From positions 1 to 64,000 of the forward strand of contig DATNPL010000222.1 of assembly GCA_036703255.1 (NCBI GenBank): 64,000 nt of DNA, in the 5' to 3' direction. Shown one piece after another: positions 26,376-35,775 of this stretch. Position 1 is the stretch's first letter, and every line of letters begins with the position of its first letter. The translations under genes and the position numbers were made by a program. The notes under the pieces were generated by a model, which saw nothing but the letters and a program-made list of their open reading frames with translations, did no database searches and had not been told where the DNA came from. Source of the stretch: Drouetiella sp036703255. Its GTDB lineage: Bacteria > Cyanobacteriota > Cyanobacteriia > Elainellales > Elainellaceae.

Positions 26376-27842
26376 ATGCACGCCTTAGCCTCATCATTAA
26401 GGATTACGCTCGTGTTGAAGAAAGTTTTCTGGACTGTATTACTTGCCGCTTGCTTTAGCGGTTTTCTAACGGACGCCGCTTGGGCACAAGATGACGCAGC
26501 TGCGAGTTTGCTTGACAGCGGTGACACTGCCTTTATGTTGGTCTGCTCGGCGCTTGTTTTGTTCATGACCCCCGGACTGGCCTTTTTCTATGGAGGGTTG
26601 GTTAAGTCTCGCAATGTCCTCAACACCATGATGATGAGTCTGGTATTGATGGCTGTTGTAGGGGTGACATGGGTGCTGTGGGGCTATAGCCTTGCTTTTG
26701 CACCAACCGACTTGTCTGCCATTGCAGTGGGCGCTGATGGAAAGCCAACATTCACCTATGTGGCGAGTCCAATTATTGGCAGCCTCAGATGGCTGTTTTT
26801 GGGGAGTGTTGATGCAGGCGCCCCTGATCCGGTTGGGTATGCGCCCACGGTGCCGCATCAGGTTTACATGATCTACCAGATGATGTTTGCTATCATCACC
26901 CCCGCTCTGATTTCTGGGGCGATCGTTGAACGCATCAGCTTCAAAGCTTATTTCTGGTTTGTCTTGCTTTGGTCAACCCTCATCTACTCGCCTTTAGCTC
27001 ACTGGGTTTGGGGTAAAGGGTTTATCGGCATCAATATCGGAGCCTTAGACTTTGCAGGCGGCACGGTGGTTCACATCAGCTCAGGAATCTCGGCGGTTGT
27101 GGCGGTTTGGATTTTGGGTGCCCGCAAGAGCTATCCTGCTCAACCAACCATTCCTCACAACGTTCCTTTTGTGCTGTTGGGAATTGGCATGCTGTGGTTT
27201 GGCTGGTTTGGCTTTAATGCCGGAAGTGCTCTAGCAGCAGGCGGCTCTCTGGCCACGATCGCCTTTGTCTCTACAGCGATCGCGCCTGCGGCCGCTGGTC
27301 TGACCTGGCTCATCGTAGAATGGGTGCTGCGCGGTAAACCAACTGCCGTCGGTATTGCCAGCGGATTCTTAGCCGGACTCGTGGGCATTACGCCAGCCGC
27401 AGGGTTTGTCACGCCCATTGGCGCTATTCTCATCGGCTCCATCACGGCTGTTGTTTGCTTCTTTGCGGTGAGTTTGCGCGCCAAGCTGCAATTTGACGAC
27501 TCTTTAGATACCTTTCCTATCCACGGGATAGGGGGTACAGTAGGGGCGCTCTTGACGGGCATCTTTTGCTCTAAAGCCGTTAATGCTGCTGGCTTTGATG
27601 GGTTGCTATATGGTAATCCAGTTCAGCTCTGGAATCAGTTTTTGGGAGTTGTTGTCACCTATGTCTTTGCAGGCTTGGGCACCTTCTTGATTCTCAAGTT
27701 TTTAGGGCTGTTTATGGAGCTGCGCGTCAAGCCATCTGTTGAAGATCAAGGCTTGGATGTGAGTGAGCATGGTGAAGAAGGCTACGGTGAAGAGTTTGTT
27801 GGAGGGATGACTCTGGTTGAGGATTCTGTTCCGCAATCCTAA
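26376..27842 (+). CDS. amt: Ammonium transporter (Amt family)
   Basis: A 488-residue plasma-membrane channel for ammonium. A cleavable signal peptide (about 1-37, ending TDAAWA before QDDAAA) precedes eleven helices. Family sequences include DSGDTAFMLVCSALVLFMTPGL, FYGGLVKSRNVLNTM and DTFPIHGIGGTVGALLTGIF, which carries one of the twin pore histidines. Either ATG 26376 or the GTG 14 codons later (VLKKVFWT) could start it; the later one gives a more typical signal peptide. Likely induced under nitrogen shortage through NtcA. Confidence 0.95.
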   Translation: MHALASSLRITLVLKKVFWTVLLAACFSGFLTDAAWAQDDAAASLLDSGDTAFMLVCSALVLFMTPGLAFFYGGLVKSRNVLNTMMMSLVLMAVVGVTWVLWGYSLAFAPTDLSAIAVGADGKPTFTYVASPIIGSLRWLFLGSVDAGAPDPVGYAPTVPHQVYMIYQMMFAIITPALISGAIVERISFKAYFWFVLLWSTLIYSPLAHWVWGKGFIGINIGALDFAGGTVVHISSGISAVVAVWILGARKSYPAQPTIPHNVPFVLLGIGMLWFGWFGFNAGSALAAGGSLATIAFVSTAIAPAAAGLTWLIVEWVLRGKPTAVGIASGFLAGLVGITPAAGFVTPIGAILIGSITAVVCFFAVSLRAKLQFDDSLDTFPIHGIGGTVGALLTGIFCSKAVNAAGFDGLLYGNPVQLWNQFLGVVVTYVFAGLGTFLILKFLGLFMELRVKPSVEDQGLDVSEHGEEGYGEEFVGGMTLVEDSVPQS

Positions 27843-27936
27843 GTTTTTTTAGAAGTGCCGCGCGAAGCGCAGTACTTCCAATGCGATCGTAAGGGATTGA
27901 GCTTGTCTCATAGGCCAAGTTGACATCAGATGAATG

Positions 27937-27968
27937 CGAAAAAAGGCGGGTAAACCCGCCTTTTTTCG
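27937..27968. terminator. Bidirectional terminator between amt and clpB paralogue
   Basis: CGAAAAAAGGCGGG is repeated as its exact complement around a TAAA loop, giving A/T-runs on both strands. It lies between two convergent genes. A weaker GC-rich hairpin follows amt directly (about 27852-27880). Confidence 0.85.
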
Positions 27969-27980
27969 TGAAATTGCTGG

Positions 27981-30605
27981 CTATTGTGTGGTTAGGACTT
28001 CAGATGACAAACGCTTGAAGGCCAATCGCTCATTTTGCACATCGACAAAGATCGTATCGCCATCCATAAATTCACCCCGCAATATAGCTTTGGCAATTTG
28101 CGTTTCTAGCTCACGTTGGATGGCGCGCTTGAGTGGACGAGCACCAAACACAGGGTCGTAACCCACTTCCGCCAGGAAGTCGAGAGCGGCATCAGACAGG
28201 CGTAACGTCATCTTGCGATCGCTCAACCGTCCTGCCAGTCGCTGGACTTGAAGCTGAACAATGCGACGAAGTTCTGATTTCTGCAAGCTGTGGAAAATAA
28301 TCATCTCATCAATCCGGTTGAGAAACTCAGGACGGAAACTCGATCGCATTGCTTCCATCACTCGAGACCGCATTTCTTCATAGCGATCGTTATCACCCGA
28401 CACATCCAGGATGTATTGAGAGCCGATGTTGCTGGTCATGATAATGATGGTATTTTTAAAGTCCACCGTTCGGCCTTGCGAATCGGTCACGCGACCATCA
28501 TCTAAGATTTGCAACATGACGTTGAACACATCCGGATGCGCCTTCTCGATTTCGTCAAACAGAATGACGGCATAGGGACGACGGCGTACTGTTTCAGTCA
28601 ACTGCCCGCCTTCTTCGTAACCGACATATCCGGGAGGTGCGCCAATGAGTCGAGAAACAGCGTGCTTCTCCATGTACTCGGACATATCAATCCGCACCAT
28701 TGCCTCTTCGGTGTCGAACAGGTATGCGGCAAGCGCCTTAGCCAGTTCGGTCTTGCCCACGCCCGTAGGGCCTAAGAAAATAAAGCTGGCGATCGGTCGG
28801 TTGGGGTCTGCCAGACCCGCGCGAGAACGCTGAATCGCATCCGCGACTGCGGTAACCGCTTCGTCTTGTCCGACCACGCGATCGTGTAGTTCATCCTCCA
28901 AGGTCAGGAGTTTTTGCATCTCGGAGGCTACCAGCTTGCTGATGGGAATGCCCGTCCACTTGGAAATGATTTCGGCAATATCAGCTTCGGTGACTTCTTC
29001 CCGCAGCAGCGACTTGCCCGTGGTTTGGGTTTGGGTCAGTCTAGCTTCTGTCTCTTCCAGCTCTCGCTGTAAATCCGTCAGCTTGCCATAGCGCAGTTCA
29101 GCAGCCCGGTTTAGGTCATACTCACGCTCTGCCTGAGGAATATCGACATTGACGATCTGATCAATCTGCTCTTTGAGCTGCTTGCGGCGATCGAGCACTT
29201 CTTTCTCAGCCTGCCATTGGGCTTTGAGGGTATTCCCCAGTTCGCTGAGGTCGGCAATCTCTCGATCGAGCCGTTCCAGACGCTCTCTAGAGGCGGCATC
29301 CACTTCTTTTTGCAACGACAGGCTTTCCATCTTCAGCTGAAGCACTTTCCGCTCAACTTCATCTAGCTCTTCTGGCTTAGAAGTGGTTTCCATCTTCAGC
29401 TTGGCTGCCGCTTCATCGACCAAATCGATCGCTTTGTCAGGCAAGAAGCGATCGCTGATATAGCGATTGGACAGGGTTGCTGCTGCCACTAGGGCATTGT
29501 CAGAGATCTTGACGTTGTGGTGCGTTTCATAGCGATCTTTCAGCCCCCGCAGGATCGAGATCGTATCTTCGGGGCTGGGCTGATCGACATAGATCTGCTG
29601 GAACCGCCGCTCTAACGCCGCATCTTTCTCAATATATTTGCGGTACTCATCCAATGTGGTTGCCCCAATGCAGCGCAGTTCACCCCTGGCCAGCATCGGC
29701 TTCAGCAGGTTTCCGGCATCCATAGAGCCTTGGGTGGCTCCGGCTCCTACCACCGTATGAATTTCATCAATGAAGAGAATGATTGCGCCAGCAGATTCAG
29801 TCACTTCTTTGAGAACGGCCTTGAGCCGCTCCTCAAACTCGCCACGATATTTAGCCCCAGCGATCAGCGCCCCCATATCTAGTGAAATCAGCTTGCGATC
29901 TTTCAGCGATTCAGGTACGTCACCATTAATGATCCGCTGGGCTAAGCCTTCCGCGATCGCCGTTTTGCCGACGCCCGGTTCACCAATTAGCACCGGATTA
30001 TTTTTGGTGCGACGAGACAGGATTTGAATCGTGCGGCGAATTTCATCATCTCGCCCAATCACGGGGTCAAGCTTACCCTGCCGTGCTGATTCTGTTAAAT
30101 CGCGTCCATACTTTTCGAGTGCTTCATACTTACCTTCAGGATTCTGATCGGTCACTTTTTGATTGCCTCTAATCTGTTCCACTGCGGTCTTGAGCTGCTT
30201 ATCGTCTAGCTTAAATTCTTGAAATAGAGCTTTGCCAAAGCGATCGTCTTTAGGATAGGCCAGTAGCACATGCTCGATCGAGATAAACTCATCGCCAAAC
30301 TCCTTCCTGGCCGATTCTGCCCGATCGAGCAAGGTATCTAGCGATCGCCCTAGATATACAGAGCTACCGACACCGGAGATTTTGGGCTGACGACGTACAA
30401 AGTCTTCTGTATAGTCACGCACGCGCCGCACATCTGCACCCAGTTTGTTGAAGATACTGGTTGCTAAGCCTTCCTGCTCTAGCAGTGCCGCCATGAGATG
30501 TTCGGATTCAAGCTGCTGATGCTGCGCCTGTTTGGCGATTTCAGGTGTCCGAGCGATCGCTTCCCAGGCTTTTTCGGTAAATTGATTTGGGTTAGTGGGT
30601 TGCAT
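27981..30605 (-). CDS. clpB: ClpB disaggregase, second paralogue
   Basis: An 874-residue Hsp100 chaperone with the same domain plan as the first copy: N domain (1-150), AAA-1 (GEPGVGKT), coiled-coil middle domain and AAA-2 (GPTGVGKT, LFDEIEKAHPDV). It begins MQPTNPNQFTEKAWEAIART and its length and N domain resemble the 872-residue ClpB2 group, which is essential in some cyanobacteria, though this assignment is by memory. It differs from the 17115 copy mainly in the middle and C-terminal regions. It is divergent from the J-domain gene, and no CIRCE element is visible in the shared upstream gap. Confidence 0.95.
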   Translation of the reverse strand: MQPTNPNQFTEKAWEAIARTPEIAKQAQHQQLESEHLMAALLEQEGLATSIFNKLGADVRRVRDYTEDFVRRQPKISGVGSSVYLGRSLDTLLDRAESARKEFGDEFISIEHVLLAYPKDDRFGKALFQEFKLDDKQLKTAVEQIRGNQKVTDQNPEGKYEALEKYGRDLTESARQGKLDPVIGRDDEIRRTIQILSRRTKNNPVLIGEPGVGKTAIAEGLAQRIINGDVPESLKDRKLISLDMGALIAGAKYRGEFEERLKAVLKEVTESAGAIILFIDEIHTVVGAGATQGSMDAGNLLKPMLARGELRCIGATTLDEYRKYIEKDAALERRFQQIYVDQPSPEDTISILRGLKDRYETHHNVKISDNALVAAATLSNRYISDRFLPDKAIDLVDEAAAKLKMETTSKPEELDEVERKVLQLKMESLSLQKEVDAASRERLERLDREIADLSELGNTLKAQWQAEKEVLDRRKQLKEQIDQIVNVDIPQAEREYDLNRAAELRYGKLTDLQRELEETEARLTQTQTTGKSLLREEVTEADIAEIISKWTGIPISKLVASEMQKLLTLEDELHDRVVGQDEAVTAVADAIQRSRAGLADPNRPIASFIFLGPTGVGKTELAKALAAYLFDTEEAMVRIDMSEYMEKHAVSRLIGAPPGYVGYEEGGQLTETVRRRPYAVILFDEIEKAHPDVFNVMLQILDDGRVTDSQGRTVDFKNTIIIMTSNIGSQYILDVSGDNDRYEEMRSRVMEAMRSSFRPEFLNRIDEMIIFHSLQKSELRRIVQLQVQRLAGRLSDRKMTLRLSDAALDFLAEVGYDPVFGARPLKRAIQRELETQIAKAILRGEFMDGDTIFVDVQNERLAFKRLSSEVLTTQ

Positions 30606-30870
30606 AAGTTTTCAGTTTTGGGGAGTAAGCTGACTCTTTGAGCTTTGAGTTTTGCATTTGAAACAGCGATAACCCAAAACTCGCTTACATACATTTGCAT
30701 ATAGGTCTATATGTCTTGCATTCATTGTATTGATTTGGAGTGACCTATCAGGATCGGTGTTCCCCCCTGAGGACGATCGTTTTGCCGCCCTTTTCCAGCC
30801 TGGTTTAACTTCTGCCGCAACTGTTCGGCTTTTGGCAGAGTGCGTAAAAGATGAGCGGTAGAATATTTTT

Positions 30871-31575
30871 ATGGGAGAAACGCATTACGACACTTTAAAG
30901 GTCAGCCAGACGGCAACTCAAGCAGAGATCAAGCAAGCCTATCGTCAAATGGCCAAGCGCTTTCATCCTGATGTCAATCAGGATGCGATGAGCCATGAGC
31001 GCATTACAGAAATTAACGCTGCCTATGAGATTCTTAGCGATACTCGGCAGCGTCAATCTTATGATCGCCACCTGACCTATGGCGGGCGATCGCGGACGGC
31101 TGTCAGCTCTGAAGACCGCCAGGAGAGAGCTGCCGCCGCCAATAAGCGTCATCGTCAGAGACAGACCGGGCGCGATAGCGATGAGCAACTGCAACAATGG
31201 ATGAAGCGCGTCTATCAGCCTGTCAATCGCACAATTGGGCAAATTATCAGCCCGCTAAGAGCGCAAATTAATCAGCTTGCAGCCGATCCGTTTGATGACG
31301 ATCTATTAGAGGACTTTCAAGCCTATCTAGAAGATTGCCGTACCTCACTGCAACGGGGGCAGCAGGTTTTTCGCTCGATCCCCAATCCTCCGGCTGTGGC
31401 AGGTGTTGCGGCTCATTTGTACTACTGTCTGAATCAGGTGAGTGACGGCATTGATGAGCTAGAGCGCTTTGTGAGCAGCTACGACGAGCATTATTTGCAT
31501 ACAGGGCAAGAGCTATTTCGGATTGCTTCAGGGTTGCGGCGCGAGGCGCAAGCGGCGATTCGGGAGCTTGCTTAG
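30871..31575 (+). CDS. J-domain (DnaJ-like) protein
   Basis: A 234-residue protein with an N-terminal J domain (about 4-70) containing the essential HPD in KRFHPDVNQD, so it can stimulate a DnaK ATPase. It lacks the Gly/Phe and zinc-finger regions of true DnaJ. After a basic linker (RQERAAAANKRHRQRQ), the C-terminal 130 residues are helical, without membrane segments or a family I recognise; they presumably select the client or location. It is divergent from the clpB gene across a 265-base gap. Confidence 0.88.
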   Translation: MGETHYDTLKVSQTATQAEIKQAYRQMAKRFHPDVNQDAMSHERITEINAAYEILSDTRQRQSYDRHLTYGGRSRTAVSSEDRQERAAAANKRHRQRQTGRDSDEQLQQWMKRVYQPVNRTIGQIISPLRAQINQLAADPFDDDLLEDFQAYLEDCRTSLQRGQQVFRSIPNPPAVAGVAAHLYYCLNQVSDGIDELERFVSSYDEHYLHTGQELFRIASGLRREAQAAIRELA

Positions 31576-31720
31576 CACAACATTAGGAATAAACAACAGC
31601 ATTAGTGGGTGAATTGTGGATTTCTAAGCCACAATAGTTAGGGGCGATCCACTGAATCCAGCATTCAACTGCACTCTCTTTCAACGGACTCCTGCTTTCT
31701 TTCATCTTTTTTCTTGTCCT

Positions 31721-33085
31721 ATGCCTCTTCCTGTTGTTGCTATCATTGGTCGCCCGAATGTGGGTAAATCTACTCTGGTCAATCGTTTGACTGGCATGAT
31801 GGATGCGATCGTCCATGATGAACCTGGCGTGACGCGCGATCGCACCTACCGAGAAGCCTTTTGGCGCGATCGAGATTTCATGGTGGTAGATACAGGGGGG
31901 CTAGTCTTTGACGATGACACAGAATTTTTGCCCCTGATTCGGGAGCAGGCCATGCTGGCTCTGGCAGAATCGAGCGTCGCCATTATGGTTGTGGATGGAC
32001 AGGCAGGGCCAAACGCCTCTGATGAAGAGATCGCCATGTGGCTGCGGCAGCAGTCTGTTCCGGTTTTAGTCGCCGTCAACAAATGCGAATCAGTGGATCA
32101 AGGCTTGGTGCAGGCTGCCGAGTTTTGGCGGTTGGGCTTAGGTGAGCCTTACCCGGTTTCTGGCATTCACGGCAACGGTACAGGAGAACTGCTGGATGAT
32201 TTGGTCAATCATCTGCCTACGACAGACCTGATTGAAGACACAGGCGAAATTCGGGTGGCGATCGTGGGTCGTCCTAACGTGGGCAAATCCAGCTTGCTGA
32301 ATGCCTTTGTGGGCGAAAGTCGGGCCATTGTCAGCCCTATCTCTGGCACCACGCGCGACACGATCGATATGCTGGTTGAGCGGGGCGAGCAGCGCTATCG
32401 CTTAATCGATACGGCAGGCATCCGCAAGAAAAAGCAGGTTGAGTATGGCCCTGAATTCTTTGGCATCAACCGCGCTTTTAAGGCGATTCGACGTGCTGAT
32501 GTAGTGCTGCTGGTGATTGATGCTTTGGATGGGGTCACAGAACAAGATCAAAAGCTGGCAGGACGTATTTCTGATGACGGACGAGCCTGTGTTGTCGTCG
32601 TCAACAAGTGGGATGCGGTTGAAAAAGATGCCTACACCATCTACGAATATGACAAGCAAATGAAAGATCGGCTGCACTTCACCGATTGGGCAGAGACGGT
32701 TTACGTTAGCGCCATGACGGGGCAACGGGTCGAAAAAATTCTAGATTTGGTGGATACGGCAGCCGAGCAGCACAAGCGCCGCGTTAGCACTTCTGTGATC
32801 AATGAAGTCATTGAAGAAGCTCTGAGCTGGCATACGCCGCCTACCACACGTCAGGGACGGCAGGGCAGAATTTATTACGGCACGCAGGTAACGAGCCAGC
32901 CGCCAACGATCGCTCTCTTTGTCAACGATCCCAAGCTATTTGGCGATACGTTCCGTCGCTACCTTGAGGGGCAGTTCCGCAAGCATCTGGGCTTTACGGG
33001 CACACCGCTAAAGCTGTTGTGGCGTGGCAAGAAAGTGCGAGAAATGGAGCGTAGCCCTAACCGAGCCGTTAAGGTCAAGGGATAA
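31721..33085 (+). CDS. der: Ribosome-assembly GTPase Der (EngA)
   Basis: A 454-residue essential GTPase with two tandem G domains and a KH-like C-terminal domain, needed for 50S subunit maturation. The P-loops are IGRPNVGKS near residue 9 and VGRPNVGKS near 185; the NKCE and NKWD motifs and a DTGG/DTAG pair are also present. The tail KKVREMERSPNRAVKVKG is a little longer than usual and basic. It opens a run der-ecfT-pipX-pipY-rlmN on the plus strand. Confidence 0.96.
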   Translation: MPLPVVAIIGRPNVGKSTLVNRLTGMMDAIVHDEPGVTRDRTYREAFWRDRDFMVVDTGGLVFDDDTEFLPLIREQAMLALAESSVAIMVVDGQAGPNASDEEIAMWLRQQSVPVLVAVNKCESVDQGLVQAAEFWRLGLGEPYPVSGIHGNGTGELLDDLVNHLPTTDLIEDTGEIRVAIVGRPNVGKSSLLNAFVGESRAIVSPISGTTRDTIDMLVERGEQRYRLIDTAGIRKKKQVEYGPEFFGINRAFKAIRRADVVLLVIDALDGVTEQDQKLAGRISDDGRACVVVVNKWDAVEKDAYTIYEYDKQMKDRLHFTDWAETVYVSAMTGQRVEKILDLVDTAAEQHKRRVSTSVINEVIEEALSWHTPPTTRQGRQGRIYYGTQVTSQPPTIALFVNDPKLFGDTFRRYLEGQFRKHLGFTGTPLKLLWRGKKVREMERSPNRAVKVKG

Positions 33086-33142
33086 AGCTGACGTTTCCAG
33101 CTTAGAATCTTTACTCAGTCGCGTCGTACTGGATTTATAGCG

Positions 33143-34078
33143 ATGGATTTATTACGATCGCTGCCCATTGGACTTTACCTTGAGCAGCCTGTGACTTGGC
33201 TGCATCGGATTGATGCCAGAGTCAAACTATTCTGGCTGGTAGCTTTTCTGCTAACCCCCATTGCCGCCAATCCTGCCTGGCGCATCGCGATCGTAGTGGC
33301 CTTGTTTTTGCTCACCCTCAGCACGCGTCTACCCTTTCGGGTGTGGCGGCGGCAGATGGGTTTGGTCACGGTCTTTAGCTTGCTGCTGTTGGGCATTACC
33401 ATGTTTGCCCCAGATGGGATTACCGTCCCTAGCCAACCCCGTCTGCCCGTAGATGAGCTGGCATGGAACCAAAGCTCGTCTGCTCCTCGCTCGATGCCCA
33501 ACCCTGCTCCAGCGATCGCCCCTTTGCCTCAGCCAACCAATTACGGCGAGTATGTCTTGCTCGATCGGGGAGCTGTGCGAGTCACACGTCGCTCTTTGGA
33601 ATTGGCAGTCCGAGCCGCCACGCTGATATTTACGCTGATTTACAGCGCCAACTTGTATTTGCTGACCACTGCGCCCGAAGAGATTACGGCAGGTTTAGAA
33701 AGTCTGATGCAGCCGCTACGACGCTTCAATCTCCCTGTAACGGAAGTTATTCTCACCCTGACGCTGTCGCTGCGGTTTATCCCGCTCGTTCTAGAAGAAG
33801 TCCAGAATTTGGTGCGATCGGTCAGAACCAGAGCCATTAACTGGAAAAAGCTGGGATTTCGTAGCTCGGCTCAAGTGTGGGTCATGATTGCCGAACGGCT
33901 CGTCGATAATCTGCTGGTGCGGGCGGAGCAAATTGCCAGCGCCATGCAGGTTCGCGGATTTACTAGCCCTGACCAGCATCAGGTGCGGTGGCATCAGTTC
34001 AAGCTGAAGTTGGGGGATTGGATGGCGATCGCCGCAATGGGCGTTTTTTTGACCGCCCGTGTCGTTTTAGGTCAGTAA
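33143..34078 (+). CDS. ECF transporter transmembrane subunit (EcfT/CbiQ family)
   Basis: A 311-residue membrane protein of the EcfT/CbiQ family, the scaffold linking ABC ATPases to a vitamin or metal-binding S-component. It has about six helices. The signature arginine motifs that contact the ATPases are recognisable in the second half as VRTRAINW and SAMQVRGF. The central loop (residues 90-130) is Pro-rich and unusually long. No ATPase or S-component gene lies nearby. The family often follows der in cyanobacteria; its substrate is unknown. Confidence 0.87.
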   Translation: MDLLRSLPIGLYLEQPVTWLHRIDARVKLFWLVAFLLTPIAANPAWRIAIVVALFLLTLSTRLPFRVWRRQMGLVTVFSLLLLGITMFAPDGITVPSQPRLPVDELAWNQSSSAPRSMPNPAPAIAPLPQPTNYGEYVLLDRGAVRVTRRSLELAVRAATLIFTLIYSANLYLLTTAPEEITAGLESLMQPLRRFNLPVTEVILTLTLSLRFIPLVLEEVQNLVRSVRTRAINWKKLGFRSSAQVWVMIAERLVDNLLVRAEQIASAMQVRGFTSPDQHQVRWHQFKLKLGDWMAIAAMGVFLTARVVLGQ

Positions 34079-34759
34079 AGCGGCTACGGCAACAAAGAAC
34101 CCAGCTTGTGGTAAGGGCAAACACACCAACAATTCAGCCAAAAGCGCTACAATTTTCGTAGCGAAGCGACACAGTTTTGCAGCGCGTTATTCTCGCAGCC
34201 CCCTTGCCAACGAGAATATCTTATACAGCAGATAGTAAATTTTAATTTGGCTGTCCAAAGCTGGCGAACTTGAATTGATTAACTTCAATTTCAGGGAAGG
34301 CTAATAGAAAAAGCAGCGATCGCTGGGTTGTTTATTATTAATCAACTCACTGGCTACAGATTAAATTGGCAATGAAAAACTGAGGAAATATCTTAAAGAG
34401 GCGTCATAGGTAAAGAGAACATTGCCCATTCTACAAACCGATTTTGCAGGTTCATTTCAAGTTAAGAGTCGGCAGAGGATAGTTGAAAACTCCCCCGTTT
34501 GTGACTGCTAGGATGCCGACTGACAGGGGTACTCTAGGGTTGAATCCTGACTCTGGGTTGCAGAAGTAAACGATGCCAATCTGACAAAGCTTTGATCTAG
34601 ACCTAAGCTGCTACTCCACAAATGGCAAAATAACTTTTGCGTTGTTCTCAAAATTTGCTTCAATCATAGGTATTCCTAAACTAGATAAGCATTCTTAAAC
34701 TAAATTTAATGCGTGACCCTGTTATAAACCCTATTACAACTGATGCTGCCAAAGCTCGA
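34079..34759. other. Gap of 681 bases upstream of pipX
   Basis: No convincing gene. It contains an AT-rich run and an imperfect repeated AGCG/CGCT hairpin near 34145-34186 (AGCGCTACAATTTTCGTAGC region). The pipX promoter should lie here; I found no perfect NtcA site. Upstream codons in frame with pipX (34709-34759) are not part of the conserved protein. Confidence 0.5.
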
Positions 34760-35029
34760 ATGAGTACTGAAACATACCTCAATCATCCGACATTTGGTTT
34801 GCTATTCAGAGTCTGCGTTGTTGAAGAACATCGAGAGCTGTTTGCGACGCTCTATGCTCAACGCCTATTTTTTGTCGTGACAACAGGCGCAAACGGCATT
34901 CAGTTTGACCCTATTGGTCGTACCGATGCCCGTATCCTAGTTGAAGGCCGCATGAGAGAGTTGCGGCGCACAGGACAAACGCTGGAATATAGCAAGGTTC
35001 AAGCGACGCACAAGCAAACCTTCCAATGA
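34760..35029 (+). CDS. pipX: PipX, NtcA co-activator and PII partner
   Basis: An 89-residue cyanobacterial regulator that binds either the PII protein or the transcription factor NtcA according to 2-oxoglutarate and ADP levels. The Tudor-like domain starts MSTETYLNHPTFGLLFR and contains YAQRLFFVV and FDPIGRTDARILVE; the C-terminal helices are RTGQTLEYSKVQA. The start at 34760 matches the family; an earlier in-frame ATG (34709) would add 17 unlike residues. The stop overlaps the pipY start by four bases (ATGA), indicating translational coupling. Confidence 0.95.
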   Translation: MSTETYLNHPTFGLLFRVCVVEEHRELFATLYAQRLFFVVTTGANGIQFDPIGRTDARILVEGRMRELRRTGQTLEYSKVQATHKQTFQ

Positions 35030-35727
35030 ACCCGTCTCAACTCAGCCAAATCGCCGATCGTCTGGGACAAATTCGCCAAACTTTGCCGCCAAACATCAAG
35101 CTGATCGCCGTGACAAAACAGGTTCCAGCCGAGGTGATGCGGAGCGCCTATGAGGCAGGCATCCGCGACTTTGGCGAAAACCGAATTCAGGAGGCCGAAA
35201 GTAAGCAAGAGCAGCTACAAGACCTGGATGTAACCTGGCACTTGATTGGGCATTTGCAGAGCAACAAAGCGGCTAAGGCGTTAGAGCACTTTCACTGGAT
35301 TCACTCTGTCGATAGCCTGAAGCTGGCTCAGCGCCTTAATCAAATCTTGGATCAAAGGGCTGAGTCTTCACCCCAGCAGCCAATTCAGAAACCCAAAATC
35401 TGCCTCCAGGTCAAGCTGCTGCCCGATCCCAATAAATTTGGCTGGAGTGCGCCTGAGCTTTTGTCTGATCTGCCTCTGCTCGATCAATGCAGCAATCTCA
35501 ACATTGTGGGGCTGATGTCTATTCCCCCCAATGGGCTGGAGCCGGAAGCCACGCTCTCAGTCTTTACCCAAACTCACGATTTGGCAGAGAAGATTCGTCA
35601 GCAAAACTATGTCCATATCCAAATGCAAGAGCTGTCGATGGGCATGTCTGGAGACTACCCTCTGGCCGTACAAGCGGGGGCAACTCTGATTCGTTTGGGG
35701 CGAACCCTATTTGGCGATCGCGCTTGA
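35026..35727 (+). CDS. pipY: PipY, YggS-type PLP homeostasis protein
   Basis: A 233-residue pyridoxal-phosphate-binding protein (COG0325), a TIM barrel without known catalytic activity. The PLP lysine is in IKLIAVTKQVPAEVM, and DFGENRIQEA, WHLIGHLQSNKA and LSMGMSGDYPLAVQAG are standard family motifs. In cyanobacteria it forms an operon with pipX and helps control PLP and amino acid balance. It overlaps pipX by four bases. Confidence 0.95.
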   Translation: MNPSQLSQIADRLGQIRQTLPPNIKLIAVTKQVPAEVMRSAYEAGIRDFGENRIQEAESKQEQLQDLDVTWHLIGHLQSNKAAKALEHFHWIHSVDSLKLAQRLNQILDQRAESSPQQPIQKPKICLQVKLLPDPNKFGWSAPELLSDLPLLDQCSNLNIVGLMSIPPNGLEPEATLSVFTQTHDLAEKIRQQNYVHIQMQELSMGMSGDYPLAVQAGATLIRLGRTLFGDRA

Positions 35728-35775
35728 TTTTAAATTCTCCCGTACCATAGATAGGGTTAAGCCTGCAAAATTTTT

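Noticed and set aside
30606..30870. CIRCE heat-shock operator upstream of clpB
   Set aside because: No TTAGCACTC-N9-GAGTGCTAA or close variant is present before either clpB gene.
34079..34708. tRNA or small RNA gene upstream of pipX
   Set aside because: No cloverleaf or promoter-terminator pair could be drawn; only weak imperfect repeats.
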